NCBI GenBank assembly: GCA_963678705.1
Contig: OY783220.1
Span: 11,677,001 to 11,741,000 of the forward strand
Length of the DNA stretch: 64,000 bases
From: Panorpa germanica
Taxonomy: Eukaryota; Arthropoda; Insecta; Mecoptera; Panorpidae
Direction: 5' to 3'
The position numbers and the translations under genes are program-made. Positions within the stretch are counted from its first letter, which is position 1, and each line of letters opens with the position of its first letter. Below are positions 49,201 to 62,095 of the stretch, piece after piece. The notes beneath the pieces were generated by a model. The model saw only the letters and a program-made list of their open reading frames with translations. It was not told where the DNA came from and searched no databases.

Positions 49201-49502
49201 AACTAGGAAATATATAATGAAGGAAGATAACAAAAGCTTGCCAGATGCGAGGCGGAATTTAATGAAGTATTACATATATGTTTATCCCACGTAATAATTT
49301 AATTATGACGTTTTAAGCTTGATGTTTTATGATATGTTTTAGGATGTATTGGATAGACAGAATCACAAGAACATTGTTTATCACCGCTGTTTGGAAAATC
49401 GTTTTGTCACAAAGTACGCATGCGCAATGGATATCAAATATTTTTTGGAATATAGCGCGGGAAATTCAAAATAAAGCTATTAGTATTATAATGAAAAAAT
49501 AA
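46261..49502 (+). CDS. Fatty acyl-CoA reductase 1 (alcohol-forming)
   Basis: Reduces long-chain fatty acyl-CoA to fatty alcohol with NADPH, for waxes, hydrocarbons, ether lipids or moth pheromone. Nine exons: 46261-46464, 46539-46787, 46854-46999, 47070-47179, 47444-47527, 47600-47708, 47824-48063, 49009-49266, 49343-49502, giving 519 residues. The N-terminus has the Rossmann motif [20 protein letters not shown] and LLLRPKRG. Later come [27 protein letters not shown] and HVSTAYCNC, then the catalytic Tyr-x-x-x-Lys in [16 protein letters not shown] and [13 protein letters not shown]. The C-terminal FAR_C domain holds INWEQY-like [14 protein letters not shown] and ends with [20 protein letters not shown], a hydrophobic segment seen in membrane-associated FARs. 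All key residues are present. It is convergent with FAR-2. Substrate length and tissue cannot be read from sequence. Confidence 0.95.
48192..48898. mobile_element. Family B element, copy 3, in a FAR-1 intron
   Basis: Starts TTAAGGCGGGGTAAGG and follows copy 2 closely. The right end is degraded into GCGGGTGAGGGGGGGGGG, with no TTAA. It fills most of FAR-1 intron 7 (48064-49008) and leaves the splice sites untouched. Confidence 0.85.
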
Positions 49503-52500
49503 AAAACATTATATATATATAAAGAAAGCTTAGAGTAATTTTATAAATAATTGTTTGAAAATAGATTTTAGAGAAGAAATAATAAGACTTACACTTCTTA
49601 AAGAAAATGAAATATTTAATAATTTAAATTAAACTTTATATTGTTTAGAATCATTTAAATCATGTTAATCTTGTCTTCAATTTCTCTGCTTAAGCTGAGA
49701 TGAAAAATATCTTTATTATTATAGAAATGTAAAATATTTCTATAAAACGTATTATCCGTCCCCGATAGGGTTGTGAACTGAATCTTACTTTCTATAAAGC
49801 TATATAAGTCACGATATTATAGAAAATATTAAAAATTTTGTCTTTTAGTAATAAAAGGAATCAAAATGCTATAACTGTTATACCACAGAGTTTGAGATAA
49901 GCCACCAAGGGCAGACAATAAAGTGCTAGTCAAACGTCAGTCAGTTACTACTTACAACTGTCCCGAGCAACAAATAAAATATTCCCAGTAAACAATTTGG
50001 TGAAGTGTCCTGTTTTGTGACGTTTCTATCACTATTGCACTTCAATTATAGGTTGCATAAATTTTATCTTCATTTGTATTCCGACAGATGGAGTGGTTTC
50101 GCCATTTGTAGCCAATAAAATAGACATTTCATATGAACGACTGTGAGAAACTGAACATAAAATCATACGCATCTTCAATATGATGGCAAAGTGACTCCAA
50201 AATGTTTACTGGGTTATATATTATGTATATGGTAAAGAAGAATAAATAAATTCGAAATAGAAATTTAAATTTTAAATAGCTATATCTACGTAAACTTACG
50301 GATATTTAAAAAAATTAAGAAATCGGTTGATTTAGTAAATACGACTTCCAGAAATTAGTTCACAATCCAAATACTTGTCAAATCTGTTCAATTTGGTACG
50401 GACAGTATTCCGCTAAACACAAAACGTAAATTTATGTATTATTTAACGTAATATTTTCTACCTAACGAACTGTGTTTAGAGGGATTAATATATTACACAA
50501 AAATATACCTAATATACATGTATTTTATATAAAACTTACCAAAAGCCAGCCCCATTAACCAAATAGATTTAAGGTTAGTTTAAGTGATTTGTTATTGTCT
50601 TTATACTTATTAAAAAAATATATTTTATTTAAAATTATTTAGTGCTTTGTTCATTTTAATAATATCGTCTGTTAGGTACCATATAGACCGCCCCAAAATT
50701 TGTAACATTTTGTTTATAGGTTAAGAATAATGTTTATTAATAAATTCCGAAGTTTCAGAATTTTTGGCAGCAATTTTCAGGCTCACCTTCCATTTGAAGC
50801 ATGTAGAACTACTTCTATTATACACAAAAAATTACTTGATAGAATTTTGAAAGAATTTAGAAGAGTAAAGAAAAATGTATTTCAAATAAATTAAAAAATC
50901 CTGTGAAGTGTAGATTCTGATAAATATAAATTAAAAATGCAATCATTTCATCGTTAATTATTATGTAATTTTAATTTGTACAAGTTCTTTCTTATTGTTA
51001 ATTAAATTTCATTTTTATTTATTTTTAAATCGTTTTAATTTCATAAACGTTTCGTTTCGGAAGCACTTGATTTTCTTTTTTTAAAAACATAATTAGCGCT
51101 ATTTTATAACTTATTATCTAATTTGGAAATATCTAACACTTTTAAATCGACCAGTTTGTTTAGAAAGAGTAAACAATACTATTTAAAATAGAAGTCGTGG
51201 AAACGAACTTGATTTAAAAGTGATCCCAGTTCGATTTCAATCAGAAAATTGAATTAAAGTGCACGATTTGATTATCCCGACGATTATTCATTGGAATTTG
51301 ATTAAAGAAACATAACTACAGAAGTGTCTAGAAAATAAACAACATTCTTATTTTTCATTAACCATTATTTAATACAATATAATTACGAATATAATTTACA
51401 ATGTGCAAATATATCCTTTTTATAAGTATAACCTAAATTAAATCGCTTATTTATTTATAATTTTATTTGTTTTTCTTTTTTAATTTTTTTAATAGTATAT
51501 ACAAACACGATAAAGCGCAAATAAAAAGAAAAATGGCGAATCGCCTTACTAAAATGGCTGATTTAAGACGAATCGCCTTACTAAAATGGCCGACAAAGAT
51601 AGCCATTATTTTTCATCATTTATAATGTTCATTAACATTTTTTTCTATTCATTATTTCTTTAATAATGTTAGTATTTTCTTTTAGTATCTAGCGGTCATT
51701 GAAATACAATTTAGGATTTAATTATCCTGTCAAAATACCCACAATCCTCGTCGTTTTAATTGATGCATATCATCAAAATTATAGATCTATTTCAATAATG
51801 ATTTATTTCACATTTGTAATTTGTATGTATAGATCAGAAAAATTACATTCTGTCAGGTTTGAGTCTTAGATATTATTTTATTTCTTTTTTTAAATATCAA
51901 CTACTTTAAAAATATAATAAACATGCAATTTGATATTTTTGAAAACTATAAAATATATTCTAAGTACACTTTTAAAAATTTATTAATTTTAGTTCACATT
52001 AAAATGGATATAAATGAAAATTGAAAATCAAAAATTGCATATTTATTAATTTCTCCTACACTTTCATTATTATATTTCATAGTTTAGCAAAATAAAGCGG
52101 TTAAGTTTTTTTTTAATCTACTAAAAAGGAATTAACCATATGCACAAAAATACACATTATATTTCCAATTCTTATATTCTTTTGTGCATATGGCTCTGTC
52201 TGTAGCTTTTTGAGAGAATGACATTTGGTTTTAAATTGTATAAATATTACTTAATTTAAAATAAATAATTAAGGTAGTTTATTAGTGACAATCGTACACA
52301 AAAGTATAGCTAGATATTAAATGTCCTTATTTACTTGTTATCGTCCATGTAGGATTTCTTTTTCACAAAGTCATATACAAAATTAATAAAATTGCACAGA
52401 TTCTAATTGACCAGTTCGCTGAAATATCAACAAATAGAAATGAAGTAATATTTATTCAACTTCCCCAGCATATTTGTGTCAATGTTCTGATTAACATTTG

Positions 52501-54820
52501 GCAGTTAGCAGTTCATTTCATATTCTACTATTATTTTAATTATATAATAATTTAATTTCTTTGTTTTCATTTTTATTTTATTGAGCAGAACTTTTTTATT
52601 TTCTCTTCTTCTTTAAAAGAAAACGCTAGCATTGCTAATAATGAAATGTCATTTAAACGGCATCTTTAAGATTATATTATTGAAGTATATTTTAGATTAA
52701 GATTATTAGAAAATAATTACATTAGATATTTTGTTTTAATTATTTATATTTGCTATTGATTTTTTATTTATAAATCTTTAAATAAAATGATTATTTTGTG
52801 AGATTAAAAACTGATTAAATTACATTTCTTTTTTTTATATCTGGGTAGTTTTTTTTTTGGGTATTTTTTCAGTGAAATTATTATTAAGGAAATGTAGTAA
52901 TAAGGGGAATGTTTAAATTATTTATCAATATTTCAAATCTATAGCTAATCACAGCCGATACTTTACGAAAACAACGAATTAGCAACATTTATTTCAAAAT
53001 AAAGTATACCAGAGGAAAAACTACACTTTGTTTGCGTCATAATGTTATATATATATATATTGAGATTACAAGATCGTTCAGATGCAAAATATCGCAGTTC
53101 TGACCATAGTAAACTACCCGCAAAACACAGTTACGTATATGAAAGGTTTGTTTAACATTTGAATCTTTTTAAGGTTATTTAGAAATTGGAGACATGTGAG
53201 ACAGAAGAAACAGGTGAGACATGCTAATATATATATTTAAATAAATAAAAATCAGATATGTTTTAAATGGCACAGCCATATTTTTAATTTCTAATATAAA
53301 TACGTTAATGCAATAACTTCTAAAAACTAAAAAATATTCTAATTTTGCTTAAACTATAAGAAAATCATAAAAATTTTCTCAAAAAAAATAATCATTGTAT
53401 AAAAAGTTTATTATTTACAAAGCATTAAATTATATTAATTAGCAAATATAATAATTAAAAACTAAATTCTCTTTATTTTTAGAATTACTTTTTTAGACAT
53501 TTTTAATCTTAATTATATAAACAATTAAGAATTTTTTCATGTTTCTTGGAAGTTTTTGAAATATATACTATGTACAAAAAATTGATTTTTCTTTTAACAT
53601 ATCGAGTTTATCAAAATTTTTATTATTATTATTATAATTTTTTTTTTAAAACAAAAATTTTAAATATAATATTTTTTTAAATAATTATTGTTCGGAAGAA
53701 TTATGAAAATATGTGCGAAGTTTGGGAAGCATTAGCGGTAATTAAATATATTTTTATTTTAAATTATTTTCAATAAAAATATTTTTTGGTGCATACGATA
53801 TCTTTTGTTGCTATCTCATTCTACCTTTTGGACAACGCAATATGTAGAGCGAGACAACATGAGTGATTTTTATAATATAATTTCATCTATGAAAAATACA
53901 AAATATTTAGCTTAGCATAACTAAAGGCAAATGTTTGCTCCGCCCAAATTTTTTCTAATTGATTTTCTATAACTACAGGGCTTACTATATGTTTAAACCC
54001 CTTTCTAACCCGTCACCTCCCCGAGTAGCGATGGAAAACGATATTTTTGTTGATTTGTAAGTTTTTGAGAATATTGGTGAATGAATTCTATCAATAAATA
54101 ATTCATTAATTTATCACAGTGATTATGAAGTCACCCTCACCCCCTTCCTTCCCCAGGAAGGATCTATTTGAAAACTTGAACTAAAATACGTTATTATATA
54201 TTGCAAAAAGAGTATAGGCTATAATTTTTAAGAAATATGAAAAATGCTTTGTTTCTTTCCTCAATTTGTTCCTAATCTTCAAGTTGAGATATCATTTATG
54301 TTTTAGATGGTGCTCAAAAACATCTTTCGCAAAATTTCGCTCAAAAAGTGCAACTTCCTTCGTTCAGTTGCAAAAAAAATTGATCATTTGCACAACCACA
54401 TAAAAATATTTTTATTAAAAATATGAAGAAACAAAAAAATGAAAACAAAAATTTGTAGAAAACAGATTGAGAAAGCGAGAGCTAAATTTAGTAAGTTATG
54501 AAAACCCATAACACAAAAACGTTTTATAGGGAACAAAACAACACCCTTAGAAAATATATTTGATTGTAAACAACTAAAATAAAATATAATAACAGAAATT
54601 AAAATAACAATTAAAATAAATAACAAATAAATAAAATTTGAAACAAAAAATTCCAAATTTTAAATTTTATTTAAAAAATTATTAATAAAATTAGTTAGTA
54701 GCGCTAGATCATCGATCATTGATCATAGACCATTCATTGATCATTTTATAAACTTATACAGTTTTTTTCTTTAATAATATTTCTTCCTGGATTTTTTTAA
54801 TTATTTATAAATTTATATTT
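49503..54820. other. AT-rich space between convergent FAR genes
   Basis: No gene was recognised in 5.3 kb. It holds the 3' ends of both FAR genes, the inverted-repeat element at 49984-50213 and a short direct repeat of CGAATCGCCTTACTAAAATG at 51538-51590. The remainder is low-complexity A/T. Confidence 0.65.
49984..50213. mobile_element. Small inverted-repeat element
   Basis: Left end CCCAGTAAACAATTTGG and right end CCAAAATGTTTACTGGG pair as inverted repeats of about 17 bp, extending imperfectly to about 27. The element is about 230 bp. No coding sequence and no certain target duplication are visible. A left-end fragment occurs at 43970. Confidence 0.65.
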
Positions 54821-57800
54821 TCAAACAAAAGGAACCATTCTTGCAATTCTAACTAAAAGTTCAGTTAGAGAATACCAAATATTTCTAAATTTGTTTGATT
54901 TGGCTATTAAAAATCTCCAAGTCATCAGTACTATTAAAATTTTTGATAATTGATGTACCCAATATAATCTGAAAGAAAATAATTGTTTTTAAATAAATGG
55001 AAACTTCCAATAAGTGATCTAGCTGCTTATAAAGATAGGGTGCATTTCTTACCTGCTCATTTGTTGTCTTGCCTTTGGAAGAGAGCTGAGTTTTTCTTTA
55101 AACATAAATTGTCTTACACCAAGTATATAACTTTCAATGTAGCTGTCCCAGTTGATATCGTTAACATCAAAAGGAAATACTTTCTTGTCTGATGGACTTA
55201 ATATTGCGTTCAGTCGCTTTACATTGTCGTCCCTAAATTGCCATTCTTGCGTTGTAAAATATTCCAAACAATGGACAGCTTTTCCAAGTTTATCCTGGAC
55301 TCGAACCATTCTAAAAATAAAATAACATCAGTATGGAAGATGAACGGGCTTGTGTCCTATGTCTTATTTTCTATAAAAGTGTACTATATATTGATAAAGT
55401 GGGTTACTAGATCCTCATATGTTCATTTATTTTTTAATAACTCCTTATATATTAGGATATATTAACAATTAAAAAAGTCATTTTGTTTAATTATTAAAGG
55501 GATTCAACGTTGTACACATTCCAAGTGCATGTGACATCACAATCCTTGTGTAAGGTTACCAACCTTACAGATCATAAATCTCTGCTATCTGTATTTATAT
55601 ATCAAAATATCAAATATTATTTACAGCTATTTCAAGGAACAATAAAATTTAAATATTATGTCTGCCTTAGCAGGGTTAAATAAAATAAAAACATATTATT
55701 CTTTGACTTGACTTGATTATTTGACTACCAACAGCTACGGAACATTACCACAGCACTGACCTACTCAACAAATAACTGACGTTAAAATGCATTTCACGTC
55801 AAACAACTATGGCCGACCATTTCTAGCGCTAAAACTACAATTCGAATTTTTAATTGCTATATCTCCGTCAACATTTAGATATTAAATAAAATAGACACGC
55901 CAATACACATTTATTAACATCAATTTCAATCAACAATTGAAAAATCGACCACTAAAAAATGAGGATACAAACCCATTGGTTTGGAGACTTAAATCTACAA
56001 CTTACATTGGTCTCTTTCCCATAATTTTTGATATTCCATCTAAAACGTAAGCAGGGAGCCAGTGAACAGCCAATGACACTGCAGCATTTGTGTAATAGTT
56101 TTTTCTTAATGTTCCAGTGGGATACCATACAGCTCCTTCTTTAAGGAAAAGAATCTAGTTAACAAAATGTAGGAGGGAATATTAAAGTGAAGACTTGACA
56201 TTGCAAATAGCTCACCGAATGGGTGTTTTATCATGTATTCTATTGAAGTCTCTACAAATTTTTTCCACGTTACTGGTTTCTGTTGTCCAGTACAACAATT
56301 ATAAACCGTTATCCCACGCCCACCATCTGAACCATCTTTTCGTTGTGAGGCTGTCCGCCAGGCAGCTACAACCATTAAGTTAATAACAGTATCTACAGGC
56401 ACTAAATCAGCTACTTTGTTTTCATGACAAATAATCGTGCGATAAAATCCTTTTCCAACAGCGGAAATAATACCAGTGGGTCCATTCCAATTATCCACCC
56501 ACCCTGAGAGCGGCTCGTGATGAGATGATAACACTGTAATAAATATAAATTAAAGTTTAAATGAATATTAATTACCTTTTAGTTAAGTTACAAACCAAAA
56601 TAATACTCACCAATAGATGGCCGTACTATTGCTACAGGTAAATTACCAGCTTCTTTTTGTAACATATGTTCTGTTAATGCTTTTGTGAATGTATAAGTAT
56701 TTGGACGTTTTCCTATTAAACTTGGTGTCATTACATCAATTAGATCTTCCGTAAGCCATTCAACTAGATTCATTATATGATCTGGGTCATAAGGTGGGGC
56801 GTATATAACTTCATTGACCTCGTACCGGTCACAATTGCAATAAGCTGTAGACACGTGGATTAGAGCCTGAAGAAATTCATTTAAATTTACTTTCTATATT
56901 TCTAATAATTGTTTTTTTTATTTGTTTTATTTATTTGGATGTTTACCTCTAGCGACAACATTCTATGGCAAAGTTGTACTAATCTTTTCGTACCCAGCAT
57001 GTTTATGGTAACACTTAAACGAAGTTTCTCGTCGAATTTGACAGTTGCCGCCGAATGGAATACTATAGATATGTTTCGACATAGTAGCGCTTGATCTGAA
57101 GGGCTTATGCCTAATTCCGGCTCTGTTATGTCACCAACAATTGGAACAATTTTATTTAAATCCGTTGGGCGCTCTTGACGTAACTTGTCGAACAACTGGA
57201 GCAATAATAATCCATTTAGTAAAACAGTAAACATAACATGACATTTTGAGGTTAGATATTGACAATGTTAAAGTGTTAAAGTAATAGACTTTGTAGTTGT
57301 GTGATTTTAACAGTGTTTTAAATGAAGAGACCAGCAGCTGGGTCGTTCTCTAGGTGAGTCTCCCGACCTACGTGCAACAACAATCCATTTAGTAAAACAG
57401 TAAACATAACATGAAACTTTGAGGTTAGATATTGACAATGTTAAAGTGTTAAAGTAATAGACTTTGTAGTTGTGTGATTTTAACAGTGTTTTAAATGAAG
57501 AGACCAGCAGCTGGGTCGTTCTCTAGGTGTGTCTCCCGACCTACGTGCTGTCAAATTCGTATCCAGTTTACACCACTGAAACCGGATTGTAAATAGTACG
57601 ACGCTTCTTCAGACCAGATTGTGTTTATACTTTGAGGTAAGGTGAGTAAACGCATGACCACACCATTAAATAACAACTAGTAGTTCTAATTTTATTTGTT
57701 TTAAATATTAAAAACACAATGCATGAGACAATACCTTTTAAGAAGGTTGAACAGACATGACAGAACGTCAACAATGTTGTTTTTAGACATGGGCAAACTC

Positions 57801-58454
57801 TTTAAAGACAGTTCCATCTCTATTCTGATCCTAGCCCAACACATAAATAATATCAATCGACAGAATGATGTTTTTAAACGAAGTAAACCAAACTTTCTAT
57901 TAACGGTATTCATTTCAGCAGACGGTGTTGTTTCTCATTCCACAATTTAAAACATTAAGTGTTATTTAAAATATTCAAATTTTTCGTGGTGTTTACTAAC
58001 AGTGGCGGCTCGTATTAATTTATAGTGAAGCAATAAATGTAAACAAAATAGAGTGAATCTTTATATTGGAGGAGGACCTATAATCGAGCTGTCACTGGTG
58101 GTGTTCTCTTGCATTGCGACCTACTTTAATGACGTAATTGTCTTAAGGAACAAGTACAATGACAAATCAGTATAAATTCCTTACCGGTGCATTCAACAGT
58201 TCATTGAGCCTAGTAGAAACATCTTGCCCTCGCTTTGGTCGAATTAACAAGTAAATATTTTTAATTCCGGGACAGGACCGAACTAGTTTCTCTACTAGCA
58301 CTTTCCCCATAAATCCGGTACCGCCTGTTATAAATATACATTTATCTGTATAAAATTGTGACACTGATGTCATTTCCGTTGTTTTTGGCGAATTAGATGT
58401 TGTAGTTGTTGAGTCCGCCATCTTGTTTTCATCTGACGTAGATGCTGACGTCAT
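54821..58454 (-). CDS. Fatty acyl-CoA reductase 2 (alcohol-forming)
   Basis: Paralogue of FAR-1 with the same reaction. Seven exons: 58185-58454, 56947-57195, 56611-56866, 56216-56533, 56006-56138, 55053-55310, 54821-54968, giving 543 residues. It has an N-terminal Ser/Thr-rich extension of about 35 residues, then [71 protein letters not shown], the catalytic [30 protein letters not shown] and [17 protein letters not shown]. The FAR_C domain has [18 protein letters not shown] and ends in a hydrophobic [18 protein letters not shown] segment. A second ATG (residue 12, context AAGATGGCG) is an alternative start. All junctions hold phase. Exon boundaries differ from FAR-1. Confidence 0.95.
55343..55977 (-). 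mobile_element. Family A element, copy 7, in a FAR-2 intron
   Basis: Reversed relative to copy 1, with both ends present but slightly altered (AACGGGCTTGTGTCCT; GGATACAAACCCATT). It occupies nearly all of FAR-2 intron 5 (55311-56005). Confidence 0.9.
57201..57546. repeat. 173-bp direct tandem duplication in FAR-2 intron 1
   Basis: Two nearly identical units, 57201-57373 and 57374-57546, share TCCATTTAGTAAAACAGTAA and GAGACCAGCAGCTGGGTCGT. Few differences suggest a recent event. The first unit begins a few bases from the acceptor of exon 2, so the duplication covers the probable branch region. Confidence 0.9.
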
Positions 58455-59284
58455 GTTGGTTCCAAATTGTAGTACGTTTTGTTTTTATTTATTATTGGAA
58501 TAATTTTGAAATAATTTATTAATTAATAATATTTTATATTCTCGATTGTGCGTTTTTATTTTTATTTTATTTATTTAGGAAGCAGAGTGGGGGAAGAATA
58601 AATATATAATAACTTAATTAAATATATACATTAAAGTTAATTTTAATTTTTATATTTTTATAACTTTTTTTTTATATTTATTTTCTTTGCTAGGATTTTG
58701 TTGTTAAATCTCGTTTATGCTTCATTTTTCTGATCTGGAAAGAAAAAGAAAAATAGGTTAGAAAATTATCTTAAAACATTAAAGAACATAGAAACAAACT
58801 AATATTATTGACACCCTATTCTTATGAGAAAAGATTATATTATTAAGAGCATATTAATCGCGTTTTAACAGGTCTTAATGTATTTATTATTTTATCAAGT
58901 CTTTGTAATTAAGAAAGGAAAATATTTATTTCGAAAACGCATTTAATCAGATCGATGATACATTATACATAACGGAAAAGAGCACATGGATGTTGTCTGA
59001 TCCCCCAGCCGCTCAGCCGGTGAACCTCGTACTCGAGAGACATTTCTTACCGCTATGTGAGGTACCTAAGGCAAGTCAAGGTATCCGTTCATTAAACACA
59101 GTGCCCCAGTGAATGTTTACGCAGTGCTTTCACTAGCATATGCAAGTTCACGCTGATGTGAGGCCATGGCGATGGAACGATACATAATTAGTAGCACGAG
59201 ATTTATCTGAATACATTAACTGAATACATTTTTGTAATACTTTTTAAAATTATTTACATAGGCGTACTAAAGGCGAAAATAAAG

Positions 59285-59840
59285 TTGTAATCAGTTTTCT
59301 TCGTTTATCTTGAAAACTAAAACTCTCACAAAAAAAGCTTCTATGCTTTTTTGTAGATAAGAATATTATCTACAACTTTTTTCTATAACTTTTTGTTGTA
59401 ACTTTTACAATAAAAAAGTTATAAGCAAAAATAAACTCAAAATCAAAAACTCAGTGTTCATTTGCGTATAACTTTTTTATTATAAAAGTTACAACAAAAA
59501 GTTATAAACAGAAATTGTAGATAGTGTTATTATCTACAAAAAAGCTTGTTCAATTTTTTTGTGGAAGTTATGGTTTTCAAGATAAATACGAAATTTGATT
59601 AGTACCTTATTTTAAAAAAGTTATAAGCAAAAATAATTGAGTGTAATTTACTACTCAGTGTTCATATGTGTATAGCTTTTTCATCATAAAAGTTACAACA
59701 AAAAGTCATTAACAAAAGTTGTACATAATGTTATTATCTACAAAAAAGCTTTCTACAAATTTTTTGTGGAAATTATGGTTTTCAAAATAAATAAGAAATT
59801 TGATTTGATTCTTATTTTTAAGATAGCGGTTTTACAAAAT
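59285..59840. repeat. Foldback/tandem repeat, family E copy 2
   Basis: An inverted arm at 59285-59415 (AAAAAAGCTT...TAGATAA then CAACTTTTTTCTATAACTTT) is mirrored at 59460-59590. A second direct copy of the right part follows at 59620-59840. Shared words are AAAGTTACAACAAAAAGT, GTTATTATCTACAAAAAAGC and TTTTTTGTGGAAATTATGG. Related to 7320-7600. Confidence 0.75.
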
Positions 59841-62095
59841 AAATAAAAACTAAAAATATACGGTTATTTTTAACGACAGATATATATGAAGTTCAAACGT
59901 AATACTCAGTAAGTGGGAATGGGGCTTTACACTAAAAACAGATACAATTTACTAGCATATCATTGTTTGCATTTCATCCTATTAAATATTGACTTTATAG
60001 AAAGTAAATAACATAATACAGCAGTTCACGTAACGGTTTAATGTTTTCAGTATGTTTAGGTAAAAATTATGCTATTAAGCAATATGACAGCAAATCAAAT
60101 AATGATTTGACACTCGGTAAATAAAGATGAAATTGTACACCACATAGTTGCAGCATTAATGTAAAATGGAACATAATTTTTATGTTAATTATTGTATCAA
60201 TCATTATACACATTCACTAAACGAAGTGACATATATTTAACGTTTATTAAACATAAAAATGTTTACCTGTTACATAAATTATTTAGGTTATATAAGAAAA
60301 AAATATCTATCGCAATAATATTACGATTTCTAAAGTAAATAAAACTTTTTGTGCAAGATTATGTAATATTAAGATAGGCGTGCAAGGTCCGCACTATTTG
60401 CATGAAACGCTTAGGCTTTATTAAATGCAACGTGAAAGAGAAGTAGATCAAAAAAAGACGTTTTCACGTTTTTTATTTAGCGGGAAGTTTGAACTTTTAA
60501 ACATTACAATATTTGACAAATTAGGTTATAACTTTGTTGCAACAATTAAATGGTATTTTCTAATACTTCAGGATAATTTCGTGTTATTTTAGATAAGATT
60601 ACAATATTCCTAAGAATTGATATGCACAAAATACTTCAATATAAAAGTATTTTTTTTTAGGTTATGTAACAACTATATTTTAGGTTAACTTTTAATACCT
60701 TTTTAATTCTCATTTAAAACACCAGGTGGCAAGTATGATACCATTTATAACCATAAAACTAATAAATCAATATAAAATAAATAATTTTTAGATATTTACT
60801 ATTTAAAAATCTACAAATGTTACTTTATAAAAGTGAAGTACTTTTATCTAGAAAAAATGATGTATAATCCAATCTAGCAGGTGTATTATCTTATCAGCCC
60901 GGCACTAGTTTAACCGGTTTTGAATTTTATCTTAATAAATATATATCTAACACATTCAGCGCCGCTTGTTCAATTGTCAGTTAAAATTGAGTTATGGCAT
61001 AACTGAAATTTAACCTAAAAATGAATTTTTAAATCTTAGTTTTCTCGAATACCGGTTGGTTATGTTTGGTTAATAATAATCAGAGCTGAGAAAGAAATAT
61101 TAACCAAGGTTTATAATAAACTTCAGCTAACGGCCGTCATAGACTAATTTTTTTATATCCGCTATAGATAGTATTACACTCTTATGTATGCGACAGCAGC
61201 TCCTCTATATTTGAGGCTTGCAAACTACCCGTAATTGTTAACTTCCGGATTATATTGCAGTCGACTCTATTAATAAGTACTTTGTTTGTTTGGTCCAGCG
61301 AGCTGGGAACCACAAACAGAAACATAAGATGTTTAACCTTAAAAGAAACAGTAAAGATATGTATGCTAAAACAAAATAAAAAATAAAATAAAAATTAAGT
61401 TTGTTAGTTGGTCTGTAGACCAGTTATAATTGGGTTGTGACTTTAGCTAAAATGTATTAAGTGAGTCCATACAGATAAGTGCACGATTACGTTAAGATTC
61501 TATTTCGAAAATATATGTCTAGACGTACGACATGTAGTATTTGATTATCTAATTTCATCACGGTTATTTATATAACATTACTAACTAAAATATCATTCAC
61601 CTGAAGTCAATTATATAAAACAACTTAATCTATTACTTTAAAATTAATCTCTTTCATTGTTTTTCAAGGTAACGGATGATTAATTCTTAAATTTTTATAT
61701 AGAAACAGTTAATTAAGGTGATAGCGACATTTCTTAGACTGATAACACCTCCATTTCGTGTTTAGAAGCTTTAAAGATGTCCAGTGTTCTTAATTACTGT
61801 AATTTATTAAGTAATCTAGTGTACTTTGTTCTACTAACATGCCATGCGAAGTTTGAGTTTGTATTAGGTGGCAGAAGATGTCACTGTGATAGAATTTATA
61901 TAGAAAGATTGAGGTTATGTTATTAATTTTAATTAAACTGGGGGATAGTTTAAAATTGGTGCAAGTTTTGACGTTCCGCTTTGATAGTAACAGAAACTCT
62001 TTTCTTAAAGTGAAACCCAAGTAGAAAATGAACCTTGTGGGAAGGTAGCAAATGTGAACGTTACATTGCAAGACAATTTTCAGTATAAAAAGTAA

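Noticed and set aside
49421-49435. GCATGCGC motif resembling an NRF-1 site
   Set aside because: It lies within the FAR-1 last coding exon and is explained by the codons there.
57701-57950. Overlapping frames of about 70-75 codons on both strands
   Set aside because: They lie within FAR-2 intron 1, have no motif and mirror each other.
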